Below, one piece after another: positions 29,059 through 36,467 of a stretch of 64,000 nucleotides of DNA. A program made the translations under genes and the position numbers. A model generated the notes under the pieces. The model was not told where the DNA came from and did no database searches. It saw nothing but the letters and a program-made list of their open reading frames with translations. Source of the stretch: Claveliimonas acetigenes. GTDB taxonomy: Bacteria; Bacillota; Clostridia; Lachnospirales; Lachnospiraceae. The DNA is taken from the NCBI RefSeq assembly GCF_025567385.1, contig NZ_JAOQJU010000017.1, positions 1-64,000 on the forward strand, given 5' to 3'. Numbering within the stretch: the first letter of the stretch is position 1; the number at the start of each line of letters is the position of its first letter.

Positions 29059-29970
29059 ATGACATTAAACCAATTAAAATACATAATCGAATTATCAAAG
29101 GAAAATTCAATAAATGAAGCCGCCAAAAAACTTTTTATTTCACAACCAAGTCTCACAGCAGCACTGAAATCCCTTGAACAGGAAATTGGATTTGATATAT
29201 TTCTTCGTAAAAAAAGTGGAATATCACTTACCGTGAAAGGTGCAGAATTTCTGGGATATGCAAAATCAGTTATCGAACAATATGAGATTCTGGATGCAAA
29301 ATACATCTCTAAAAATAATATAAAGAAAACATTTCATGTGTCAATGCAGCACTATACATTTGCCGTAAATGCATTTATAAAGGTAATTAATCAATATGGG
29401 ATGGATGAATATGAGTTTGAAATTCATGAGACAAAGACATATGACGTGATAGAAAATGTTAAAAACCAGAAGAGTGAGGTAGGAATTTTATACCTGAATG
29501 ATTATAACCAAGCGGTTCTTGAGAAAATTTTTAATGAGGCCGGGTTATCATTTACCCCACTATTTGATTGTGGTATCTATGCTTATATGAGTAAGAAGAA
29601 TCCTTTATCTGACAGAAAAGAAATAACAATGGAAGATCTGGATGATTATCCTTGTCTTACCTTTGCACAAGGAGACTATAATTCCTTCTACTTTGCAGAA
29701 GAAGTATTAAGTACCTATCACTATAAAAGAATGGTGCGGGCAAACGACAGGGCAACTTTACTAAATCTTATGGTTGGCATTAATGGATATACATTGTGTT
29801 CAGGTATTATTTGCGAGGATTTGAATGGAACAGATTATTGTGCTGTTAAGCTGAAAACAGATGAAAAGATGACTATAGGATATATTTCAAGAAAGTTATC
29901 CGTATTAAGTGAGATAGGAGAAAAATACATTTCAGAATTAAGTAAATACAGGGAAAAAGTATTAGAATAG
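29059..29970 (+). CDS. LysR-family regulator, candidate activator of the LanC-like operon
   Basis: 303 residues. N-terminal winged helix (MTLNQLKYIIELSKENSINEAAKKLFISQPSLTAA seen in parts; ISQPSLTAALKSLEQEIG near 28-45), linker helix, and a periplasmic-binding-like effector domain from about 90. ATG 29059 follows AGAAAGGAA. The gene is AT-rich, like the genes from 31002 to 37643 and unlike the haem and ATPase loci. It points toward the LanC-like operon, with a toxin-antitoxin locus lying between. Many LysR proteins control sulfur amino acid genes (CysB, MetR, YtlI types), so regulation of the downstream C-S lyase genes is a reasonable inference. Confidence 0.9.
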   Translation: MTLNQLKYIIELSKENSINEAAKKLFISQPSLTAALKSLEQEIGFDIFLRKKSGISLTVKGAEFLGYAKSVIEQYEILDAKYISKNNIKKTFHVSMQHYTFAVNAFIKVINQYGMDEYEFEIHETKTYDVIENVKNQKSEVGILYLNDYNQAVLEKIFNEAGLSFTPLFDCGIYAYMSKKNPLSDRKEITMEDLDDYPCLTFAQGDYNSFYFAEEVLSTYHYKRMVRANDRATLLNLMVGINGYTLCSGIICEDLNGTDYCAVKLKTDEKMTIGYISRKLSVLSEIGEKYISELSKYREKVLE

Positions 29971-30059
29971 GTCTTGATGGAAACATGCAAATGTGGATAG
30001 ATTCAGAAGATTCTTTGGAAATCTAATTATGTACTAATCCAATGACGCAACCAAGGCTA

Positions 30060-30572
30060 TCAAGGCTTTTTTCTTAAAACATTTTCAACGTATTCTCGAT
30101 ATCCCTGCTCCAAAATACTAAATGCACAACTGTTGTCAGTTAATTTCTGTTTTCGATTTGTTGTAACCATTTCGTATATTTTATTTGCTTTTTTCTGAAT
30201 ACGCTCGGCATTATTCATACAAAACTGATATTCTTTGTTCAATAAAAGCCGATATTTTTCATCCTGCACATTTTTAATAATCAGCCTTTCAATACATTCC
30301 TCTGGCACAGGAATCATATAGTTGAATCGCAAAGATCCTTTAATTTCTTTTTCATCTCCTGGTACACGGATTAGAATATTAGCTTCCTGCTTTTTATCAA
30401 AAGAAGATACCGATACATAATAGTTCATGCCATTAACTTGTAAAACCGCACCAAAAGCGAATTTGTTCCGATCAGTATACCTAATATCAGGTACTTTGGT
30501 AACGCCTCTATTTTCTTTTTCATAATTTTGGAGATATCTATTGTAGTCCTCATTTATGCGATAAAAATCCAT
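30060..30572 (-). CDS. toxN: ToxN/AbiQ-family type III toxin (endoribonuclease)
   Basis: 170 residues, the usual size for this family. By eye it follows ToxN/AbiQ: N-terminal FYRINEDYNRYLQNYE, then FAFGAVLQVNGMNYYVSVSS, a LRFNYMIPVPEECI strand-helix, and the C-terminal KEYQFCMNNAERIQKKANKIYE helix and FSILEQGYREY. ToxN is a sequence-specific RNase restrained by processed repeat RNA. The identification rests strongly on context: upstream on the same strand are a promoter, about three 36-nt repeats and a terminator, the exact layout of type III systems. The start ATG 30572 follows GGAGG (30580-30584). Such loci can act as phage abortive infection systems or stabilise accessory DNA. Confidence 0.88.
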   Translation of the reverse strand: MDFYRINEDYNRYLQNYEKENRGVTKVPDIRYTDRNKFAFGAVLQVNGMNYYVSVSSFDKKQEANILIRVPGDEKEIKGSLRFNYMIPVPEECIERLIIKNVQDEKYRLLLNKEYQFCMNNAERIQKKANKIYEMVTTNRKQKLTDNSCAFSILEQGYREYVENVLRKKP

Positions 30573-30598
30573 ATTTTATCCTCCATAGTATCACAAAA

Positions 30599-30625
30599 CA
30601 GGGAGATAAGCTTCTTATCTCCCTG
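30599..30625 (-). terminator. Terminator between toxI repeats and toxN
   Basis: Perfect 12-bp stem CAGGGAGATAAG / CTTATCTCCCTG with a CTT loop, followed on the minus strand by TTTTG. In type III systems a leaky terminator here sets the antitoxin RNA to toxin mRNA ratio. Confidence 0.88.
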
Positions 30626-30639
30626 AAAATTAACGATTC

Positions 30640-30747
30640 GCATTTTAAGCTGCGAAGCACTTAAATTAAAGGTTCACATTCAAAGTAGTGAAGCACTTAA
30701 ATTAAAGGTTTGCACTCAAAGTAGCAACACACTTAAATCAAGCAAGT
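30640..30747 (-). ncRNA. toxI: ToxI-type antitoxin RNA, three 36-nt direct repeats
   Basis: Three tandem 36-nt units at 30640-30675, 30676-30711 and 30712-30747. Units 1 and 2 share the run GAAGCACTTAAATTAAAGGTT (21 nt, shown here as 30654-30674 and 30690-30710); the third keeps CACTTAAAT but diverges at its far end. On the transcribed strand each unit holds TTTAAGTG, a word I recall from Pectobacterium ToxI. The RNA would begin near 30757 and end at the terminator at 30599. In characterised systems the toxin cuts the RNA into single repeats that form a closed RNA-protein assembly with it. Confidence 0.88.
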
Positions 30748-30763
30748 ATTCTTGCTCATCTAT

Positions 30764-30792
30764 ATTATATGCAATTATCAAGAAAAAATCAA
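30764..30792 (-). promoter_or_regulatory. Promoter of the type III toxin-antitoxin locus
   Basis: TTGATT (30787-30792), 17 nt, TATAAT (30764-30769) on the minus strand, placed 7-12 nt before the expected start and directly ahead of the repeats. Confidence 0.8.
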
Positions 30793-30830
30793 TAAAAATA
30801 TCTCGATTTAATAATAAACCATCTTCAACT

Positions 30831-30852
30831 GTGCCTTTGGGCACCTTTTTTA
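30831..30852 (+). terminator. Terminator-like hairpin upstream of the LanC-like operon
   Basis: GTGCC-TTTG-GGCAC followed by CTTTTTT on the plus strand. No plus-strand gene ends nearby, so it is either a terminator for a short leader transcript or an insulator between the toxin-antitoxin locus and the operon. Confidence 0.55.
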
Positions 30853-30879
30853 ACTTAATAAATAATCCAGCTAATAGGT

Positions 30880-30896
30880 TATAGTTTTTAACTATA
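30880..30896. promoter_or_regulatory. Candidate LysR operator
   Basis: Perfect inverted repeat TATAGTT-TTT-AACTATA (contains T-N11-A dyads), about 35 nt upstream of a TATACT -10-like box (30931-30936) that lacks a good -35. The arrangement suits an activator-dependent LysR promoter for the gene at 31002. Confidence 0.5.
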
Positions 30897-31001
30897 TATC
30901 TTAATAAGATTTTAGAATTATGCAAAAGTATATACTTGTGCTACTATTCATTTATCTCAAAACCTACTAAAGTGGTAGGAAAGGAGGGAAGGAGATTGAT
31001 T

Positions 31002-32405
31002 ATGACATATATACCAAAGATTTTTAAAAGCCTTACAGATGAGGATTATCTGAATAGTGCAATTGAAACGGCTAATTGGCTTAAGACACTTGAAATTAAA
31101 ACAGAACACGGAAAAATTTGGAAAAACTTTCCAGATGGCCAGAATGGTTTTGGAAAGGACATTATGTTATTTGGGCCAACGAATATATATAGTGGTTCAG
31201 CAGGAATCGGTATTTTCTTCCTGAGATTGTATCAGGCAACAAAAGAGGAACAATATCTGAATGAGGCAAGGGAAGCAGCAAATCATATTATTTCAATTGA
31301 AACAGACGCAGGATGGTATGAGCAAACACTTCATTCTGATATTGGCGGAGTTATTCCTGTTCCGGGATGGGCAATCGGATATTCAAATGGTCCAATGGGG
31401 CAGGCACTTTTCCTGGATGATCTTTATCAGGTAACAGGAGAAGAAAAATATAAGAATTATGTATTAAAGACTGCAGATGATTTGCTTGAGGCAGGAAAAT
31501 ATACAGAGGAAGGTCTTCACTGGAGTAATGAAGAGGATATTGTAGCAGATGGCGGATTTGTATTCTTCTTAGTGCAGGTATATGAACACTTTGGCGACAG
31601 TAAATATCTTGATGCCGCAGCGAAAGCCGCTGATTATATTGCTAAGGATGCACTTCCTGCAAAGAATGGCGGAAAGTATTGGAAGCTTCTTGATCTTTCT
31701 CTTATAGGATTTGAAAAAGAAACAACCTTTCCGGGATTTTCTCATGGAACAGCAGGTACAGCCTGGATGTTTGCAATCGTATACAAGGCAACAAAGAATG
31801 AAAAATATCTTGAGCTTGCAAAAGAAGGCGCTAAATATCTCCAAGGCATTGCAGTTGGAGATGAAGATGCCGTATTAATTCCATATCAGGATCATCCTGT
31901 GACAGGTCCTACAAATGATAAGTTTTATCTGGGTACATGTCATGGACCTGCAGGACACACCTTACTTTTCAGAATTCTTTACGAAATTACTGGTGAAGAG
32001 GAGTATAAGGATTGGTTAATAAGAATTTCAAGAGGAACCATAAGGGCCGGTGCTCCTGAAAGATTTTCATGGGGATTTTGGAATGCACAATGCCAATGCT
32101 GTGGAACAGCCGGGATTCTTGAACATTTTGTTCATATTTATGAATTTACAGGTGAAAAAGAATTTTTGGGCTACGCAAAAAGAACAGCAAGAATTCTTAT
32201 TTCAGATTCTTCCGTAAGTGATGAGGAACCAGACCAGAGAAAATGGTATGGGGCATGGACGAGAACAATTCCTGATAAAGTTGTAAGTTACTCAGGATTA
32301 TATGTTGGTTCAGCAGGATGTGCATCGGCACTGCTTAGCTTATATGCATTAGATAAAAATATAAAGCTTACACAGTTATTTGAATATGCACACTTTGATT
32401 CATAG
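31002..32405 (+). CDS. Stand-alone LanC-like zinc protein
   Basis: 467-residue cytosolic protein with the alpha/alpha toroid of the LanC/LANCL family. Glycine-rich inner-helix turns recur: YSGSAGIG, YSNGPMGQAL, FSHGTAG, TCHGPAGH, CCGTAGILE, YVGSAGCAS. His248 (SHG) matches the NisC active-site histidine. Expected zinc ligands are Cys313 (TCHG), Cys366 and Cys367 (CQCCG); the last pair is CCG rather than the CHG of NisC, a three-cysteine site like that of promiscuous LanM cyclases such as ProcM. ATG 31002 has GGAG 8 nt upstream. No lanthipeptide precursor, dehydratase or exporter is nearby. It starts an operon with cysteine-metabolism PLP enzymes, so it may add or remove thiols at dehydroamino acids in small molecules; that is inference. 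Confidence 0.85.
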   Translation: MTYIPKIFKSLTDEDYLNSAIETANWLKTLEIKTEHGKIWKNFPDGQNGFGKDIMLFGPTNIYSGSAGIGIFFLRLYQATKEEQYLNEAREAANHIISIETDAGWYEQTLHSDIGGVIPVPGWAIGYSNGPMGQALFLDDLYQVTGEEKYKNYVLKTADDLLEAGKYTEEGLHWSNEEDIVADGGFVFFLVQVYEHFGDSKYLDAAAKAADYIAKDALPAKNGGKYWKLLDLSLIGFEKETTFPGFSHGTAGTAWMFAIVYKATKNEKYLELAKEGAKYLQGIAVGDEDAVLIPYQDHPVTGPTNDKFYLGTCHGPAGHTLLFRILYEITGEEEYKDWLIRISRGTIRAGAPERFSWGFWNAQCQCCGTAGILEHFVHIYEFTGEKEFLGYAKRTARILISDSSVSDEEPDQRKWYGAWTRTIPDKVVSYSGLYVGSAGCASALLSLYALDKNIKLTQLFEYAHFDS

Positions 32406-32417
32406 GAGGCAGCAGCA

Positions 32418-33407
32418 ATGAGTGAAAATAAAGTATATAAATCAATTGCAGAATTAGTGGGTAATACACCATTAGTTGAAATCGGAAATTACAGTAAAAC
32501 CAATCATCTTGAAGCAAAGGTTTTAGCAAAACTTGAATATTTTAATCCTTCCGGTTCTGTGAAAGACAGGGCAGCACTTGCCATGATTCTTGAAGCAGAA
32601 AAGTCCGGGAAAATAAAACCAGGTGATACAATCATAGATTTCACAAGTGGAAATACCGGAATTGCGCTTGCAGCATATGCAAACGTACTGGGATATAAAT
32701 TTGCAGCAGTATTACAGCCTGGTGTATCTGCAGAAAGGACGCAGATTCTCAAAGCTTATGGTACTATTTTTCTTGAATTCAAGGATATCCCGGGAGTGCC
32801 TGAACTAATACAGAAGGAAGGTCTTGTATTTGAAAAATTCTATGCACTTATTCAGAAATATGCAGATGCGCATGGATATTATTACATAAATCAAGGAAGG
32901 AATCCGGAAAATCCATTAGCGCACTATCGAACAACAGGGCCGGAAATATGGGAAGCAACAGGCGGAAAGGTTGATTATCTCGTTCTTCTTGCAGGTACAG
33001 GAGGTTCAATGGTAGGAATCGGAAAGTATCTTAAAGAGAAAAACAAGAACTTAAAGATAATCGGTGTACAACCTGCAAAAGAATCGCTGAAAGATCCAAA
33101 AGATCCTGAAAAGAATACCATTGACGGCGTTTTGGCTTTTCATAATGTTCCGAAAGAAAAGGAGATTCTTTATTTCAAAGAATTTGGAGTTACTTATGAT
33201 GAATGTATGGAAGTAAACGCAGATGATGCTTATGAAACAGGCAGGGAACTGGTAAAGTCGGATGGAATATTTCTCGGACAGTCGGCGGCGGCAGCAATTC
33301 ATGCAGCAGCGGTAATTGCTAAGAGAGCGGAAGCAAAAGGAAAAACTATAGTGGCAATATGTGCAGATAATGCATTTAAATATTTATCAACAAACATTTA
33401 TAAATAA
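32418..33407 (+). CDS. Cysteine synthase-family PLP enzyme
   Basis: 329 residues, fold type II PLP enzyme of the CysK/CBS family. PLP lysine Lys49 in SGSVKDRAA, substrate loop TSGNTGI near 80, phosphate loop GTGGSMVGIG near 195. The usual C-terminal serine/glycine segment reads LGQSAAAAIHAA, not GISSGA, and the TSGNTG threonine is kept. ATG 32418 follows AGGAGG, 12 nt after the LanC-like gene. CysK makes cysteine from O-acetylserine, but paralogues catalyse beta-replacement with other thiols, including lanthionine formation with H2S release in fusobacteria. In this operon a beta-replacement or beta-elimination on an S-substituted cysteine is more likely than ordinary biosynthesis. Confidence 0.88.
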   Translation: MSENKVYKSIAELVGNTPLVEIGNYSKTNHLEAKVLAKLEYFNPSGSVKDRAALAMILEAEKSGKIKPGDTIIDFTSGNTGIALAAYANVLGYKFAAVLQPGVSAERTQILKAYGTIFLEFKDIPGVPELIQKEGLVFEKFYALIQKYADAHGYYYINQGRNPENPLAHYRTTGPEIWEATGGKVDYLVLLAGTGGSMVGIGKYLKEKNKNLKIIGVQPAKESLKDPKDPEKNTIDGVLAFHNVPKEKEILYFKEFGVTYDECMEVNADDAYETGRELVKSDGIFLGQSAAAAIHAAAVIAKRAEAKGKTIVAICADNAFKYLSTNIYK

Positions 33408-33435
33408 AAGTATGTTAAAAGGAGTGGATTATCAC

Positions 33436-33783
33436 ATGGGCAAAACAGAAGAAATACATATTATAGATGACAAAAGCAGAGATTATAATATCAAAGATAT
33501 AGAAACAGATCCACGGTTTACACAGACAACAAAAGAATTTTGGATAACACTTGGTGTTTATGTAGCATTTGCAGCACTGATGATAGCAAATCTATTGATT
33601 TTAAATGGAAATAAAAGTCTTGTATTAGGATTTCCACTTTGGATTTTTATGGAAATACTAATAATAATCGGATTTGTAGCAGCAGTAATCATTCTTTCTA
33701 CATATGTATATAAAGATATGGACATCACACCGTCCGGTGAAATATATAAAAAACCGAAAAAGAAGAAAAGTGGGGGAAAATAA
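33436..33783 (+). CDS. Small symporter-associated membrane protein (DUF997/DUF4212-like)
   Basis: 115 residues with two membrane helices (about 36-57 and 66-93), a hydrophilic acidic N-terminus and a lysine-rich tail (KKPKKKKSGGK). ATG 33436 is chosen; ATG 33412 lies within the ribosome site region (AAAAGGAG). The stop directly abuts the ATG of the sodium:solute symporter (TAAATG). Small two-helix proteins of this type (YhdT with PanF, or the sodium symporter small subunit family) are encoded just upstream of SSS transporters and are thought to be subunits. Exact family is uncertain. Confidence 0.7.
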   Translation: MGKTEEIHIIDDKSRDYNIKDIETDPRFTQTTKEFWITLGVYVAFAALMIANLLILNGNKSLVLGFPLWIFMEILIIIGFVAAVIILSTYVYKDMDITPSGEIYKKPKKKKSGGK

Positions 33784-35268
33784 ATGGATATCAGTTCAAA
33801 ACAAAGAATCATAATTATTTCAGTATTTGCAATCTATACAGCAACTTTATTGATATATAGTATTGTTACAAGAAAGTCTCTTAAAAATGGAAAAGGTGAT
33901 TATCTTTCAAAGTTCTATACGGGAGGCAGAAGCGGCGGAATCATCATTACCGCGATGATGGTTTCAGCCGGAGTTGCAGGCGCAGGTGTATTTATGGGGG
34001 TTCCCGGATTCACATATACATTTGGCGCTACGTGGATGGTATGCTGCTTCTTCTCTATAGGTTCAAATCTCATGGTTCTTGGATTACTTGGCAAAAGAGT
34101 TGGTATTGTAGCCAGAAGAACAAATGCAAAAACTTTTATAGAATTATTTATGAACAGATATAATAATAGCAAGATTTTTGGACTTATATGTGGAATAGCC
34201 ACCTTATTCTTCCTTGGAGGGTTTGCCGTTTCTACAATTACAGGTGGCGGAAGAATATTCCAGATACTTACAGGACAGGATTATAGAATAGGTCTTGCAA
34301 TATTTACAGCGTTAGTCATTCTTGCGGCACTTACAGGCGGTATTAAGGGCGTGGCAAGCGCTATGGTTATCCAGGGCGCCGTAATGACTATTTCCGTACT
34401 TGTTCTATTTATTGCGGGTATAAATAGTACCGGATTATCTTATACAGAAACAATACAGTCGCTTATGGAAACAAATCCGGATTGGTTTTTACCAGGGGAA
34501 AATGCACTTCAGACAACCATTTCATATGCAATCCTTTGGGGAATTACAACATTTACACTTCCACATGTAACAATGACAGCACTTACATATAAGGATACAA
34601 AAACTCTTCACAGAGCCATAAAGATTGGAACGGTAGTAGTAGCAATATGGTTATTGGGATTAAATGGGCTTTGCTTTATCACAAAGTACACATTTGCGGA
34701 GGGTACTCTCGCAACAGCAGATCTCGCAATTCCATCACTTGCCGTTAAGGTTATGCCGGCATGGGCAGCAGGACTTGTTCTCGCAGGTGTAAGCGGAGCT
34801 GTTCAGTCATCAATGGGTGGAATGGTTGTATCTCTTGCCGGAACAATTGTAAGTGATATATATAAGAATATTTTTAATAAAGAAGCAAAGCCTGAAACAA
34901 TCAAAAAATTAAATATAGCAGCAATTTTTGTTGTTTCAATCGTAATTTTCTTATTGGCAAGTAACCCTCCGGAGTTATTGGCAAAGCTTATTACCTATTC
35001 AACAGGCGGACTTACAGTTGTATTTTTTCACACCGTATTACTTGGTTTGTTCTGGAAGAGAGCCAATGAGTATGGCGCAATTTCAGGAGTGATCAGTGGC
35101 ATTCTATTGTATATATTGATAGATCAGGGCATTCTTCCAATATCACTTGGATTTAATGCATGCATAATGGCTACTCTTCTATCAACTGTAATTGCGGCAT
35201 TGGTAAGCCTTGTTACACCAAAGACGCCATATGGAATTATTAAAACATGGTTTGGAAAGATTCAGTAA
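33784..35268 (+). CDS. Sodium:solute symporter (SSS family)
   Basis: 494-residue polytopic protein with about thirteen membrane helices, of the SSS family (PanF/PutP relatives). The early segment YTGGRSGGIIITAMMVSAGVAG (in part: GGRSGGIIIT) matches the family start of helix 1-2, and a long GVSGAVQSSMGGMVVSLAG helix near residue 340 matches the Na2-site region. Its start abuts the small subunit stop. As the only transporter of the LanC-like/C-S lyase operon it should import the pathway substrate, plausibly an S-containing amino acid such as lanthionine, cystathionine or an S-conjugate. The substrate cannot be read from sequence. Confidence 0.9.
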   Translation: MDISSKQRIIIISVFAIYTATLLIYSIVTRKSLKNGKGDYLSKFYTGGRSGGIIITAMMVSAGVAGAGVFMGVPGFTYTFGATWMVCCFFSIGSNLMVLGLLGKRVGIVARRTNAKTFIELFMNRYNNSKIFGLICGIATLFFLGGFAVSTITGGGRIFQILTGQDYRIGLAIFTALVILAALTGGIKGVASAMVIQGAVMTISVLVLFIAGINSTGLSYTETIQSLMETNPDWFLPGENALQTTISYAILWGITTFTLPHVTMTALTYKDTKTLHRAIKIGTVVVAIWLLGLNGLCFITKYTFAEGTLATADLAIPSLAVKVMPAWAAGLVLAGVSGAVQSSMGGMVVSLAGTIVSDIYKNIFNKEAKPETIKKLNIAAIFVVSIVIFLLASNPPELLAKLITYSTGGLTVVFFHTVLLGLFWKRANEYGAISGVISGILLYILIDQGILPISLGFNACIMATLLSTVIAALVSLVTPKTPYGIIKTWFGKIQ

Positions 35269-35284
35269 AAAGGAGTTGATGATT

Positions 35285-36436
35285 ATGGAGAGAGGCCTGA
35301 ACACCCGATGTCTGCATTTAGAGGAAACAGAGGGAAAAACAGAGCATTATGGAGCACTTAGCTACCCAATATACCAGACCGCCACATATGCACATCCCGG
35401 TGCCGGAAAAAGCACGGGCTATGACTATAGCAGATTACAGAATCCTACAAGGGAGCATTTGGAAAAGACTGTTGCAAGTCTTGAGGGAGGAATTGATGCA
35501 TTTGCCCTTTCTACAGGAATGGCAGCGATTACATTGCTTATGGAGATTTTTGAACCGGGCGACCATATGATTGCCGAGGCAGATCTGTATGGCGGAAGTA
35601 TAAGATTCTTTGATAATGTTTCGAAAAAAAATCATTATGAATTTACATATCTGAATTGTTCTAAGGATGATATTGAAGGTGCGATTAAGGGAAATACAAA
35701 AGCAATATATATAGAAACCCCGACGAATCCCATGATGAATGTATCAGATATAGCGGCTATTTCAAGAATCGCCAAAAAACATAACCTGCTTTTAATTGTT
35801 GATAATACATTCTTGTCTCCTTATTTTCAGAATCCTTTAAAACTTGGAGCGGATATAGTAATCCACAGCGGGACAAAGTTTTTAGGCGGACATAATGATA
35901 CCCTTGCAGGTTTTATTGTCACAAATAGTGATGAAATAAAAGAAAAACTGCGATTTTTAATAAAGACTACAGGCGCAGGACTTTCTCCATTTGACAGTTG
36001 GCTAATACTAAGAGGTATGAAAACACTTGGGATCCGTATGGAAAAATCGCAGGAAAATGCCATCAGAATTGCAAATTGGTTAAAGGAACAACATATTGTA
36101 AAAAAAGTATACTATCCGGGATTGCCTGAACATCCCGGATATGAGATTATAAAAAGACAGGCAAGGGGTTTTGGCTCTATGATTACATTTGATGTAGATA
36201 CAAAAGAGCATGCATGGAAAATTATTGAAAGTGTCAGAATGATTAAATTTGCAGAAAGTCTTGGAGGCGTAGAGACTTTGATTACTTATCCGACAACTCA
36301 GACACATGCTGACGTACCGGACGAGGTACGTATACAAAATGGAATTACCCCTTGTACTCTTAGATTATCAATCGGTATTGAAGATATTGAGGACTTGCTT
36401 GCAGAGTTATCCTATGTGTTTCACTTACCGGAATAA
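35285..36436 (+). CDS. Cys/Met metabolism PLP enzyme (cystathionine gamma-synthase/lyase family)
   Basis: 383 residues. Fold type I, Cys/Met metabolism family. Landmarks: YSRLQNPTREHLE near 50, SLEGG...STGMAAI near 75-90, and PLP lysine Lys198 in SGTKFLGGHND. ATG 35285 is chosen with AAAAAGGAG 10 nt upstream (ATG 35279 also possible). Members include cystathionine gamma-synthase, gamma-lyase, beta-lyase and methionine gamma-lyase; sequence by eye does not decide. A second C-S lyase follows in the operon, so this one may do gamma-chemistry or act on a different stereoisomer or product. Confidence 0.9.
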   Translation: MERGLNTRCLHLEETEGKTEHYGALSYPIYQTATYAHPGAGKSTGYDYSRLQNPTREHLEKTVASLEGGIDAFALSTGMAAITLLMEIFEPGDHMIAEADLYGGSIRFFDNVSKKNHYEFTYLNCSKDDIEGAIKGNTKAIYIETPTNPMMNVSDIAAISRIAKKHNLLLIVDNTFLSPYFQNPLKLGADIVIHSGTKFLGGHNDTLAGFIVTNSDEIKEKLRFLIKTTGAGLSPFDSWLILRGMKTLGIRMEKSQENAIRIANWLKEQHIVKKVYYPGLPEHPGYEIIKRQARGFGSMITFDVDTKEHAWKIIESVRMIKFAESLGGVETLITYPTTQTHADVPDEVRIQNGITPCTLRLSIGIEDIEDLLAELSYVFHLPE

Positions 36437-36467
36437 AATGAATACCTAAGAAAGAAGGAACTATGAT

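Noticed and set aside
30640..30747. CRISPR array
   Set aside because: The 36-nt units are contiguous with no spacers, number only three, and sit between a promoter and a terminator ahead of a ToxN-like gene, so they are a toxI array.
31002..32405. Lanthipeptide biosynthesis cluster
   Set aside because: A LanC-like protein is present but no LanB/LanM dehydratase, precursor peptide, protease or exporter could be found on either strand nearby.
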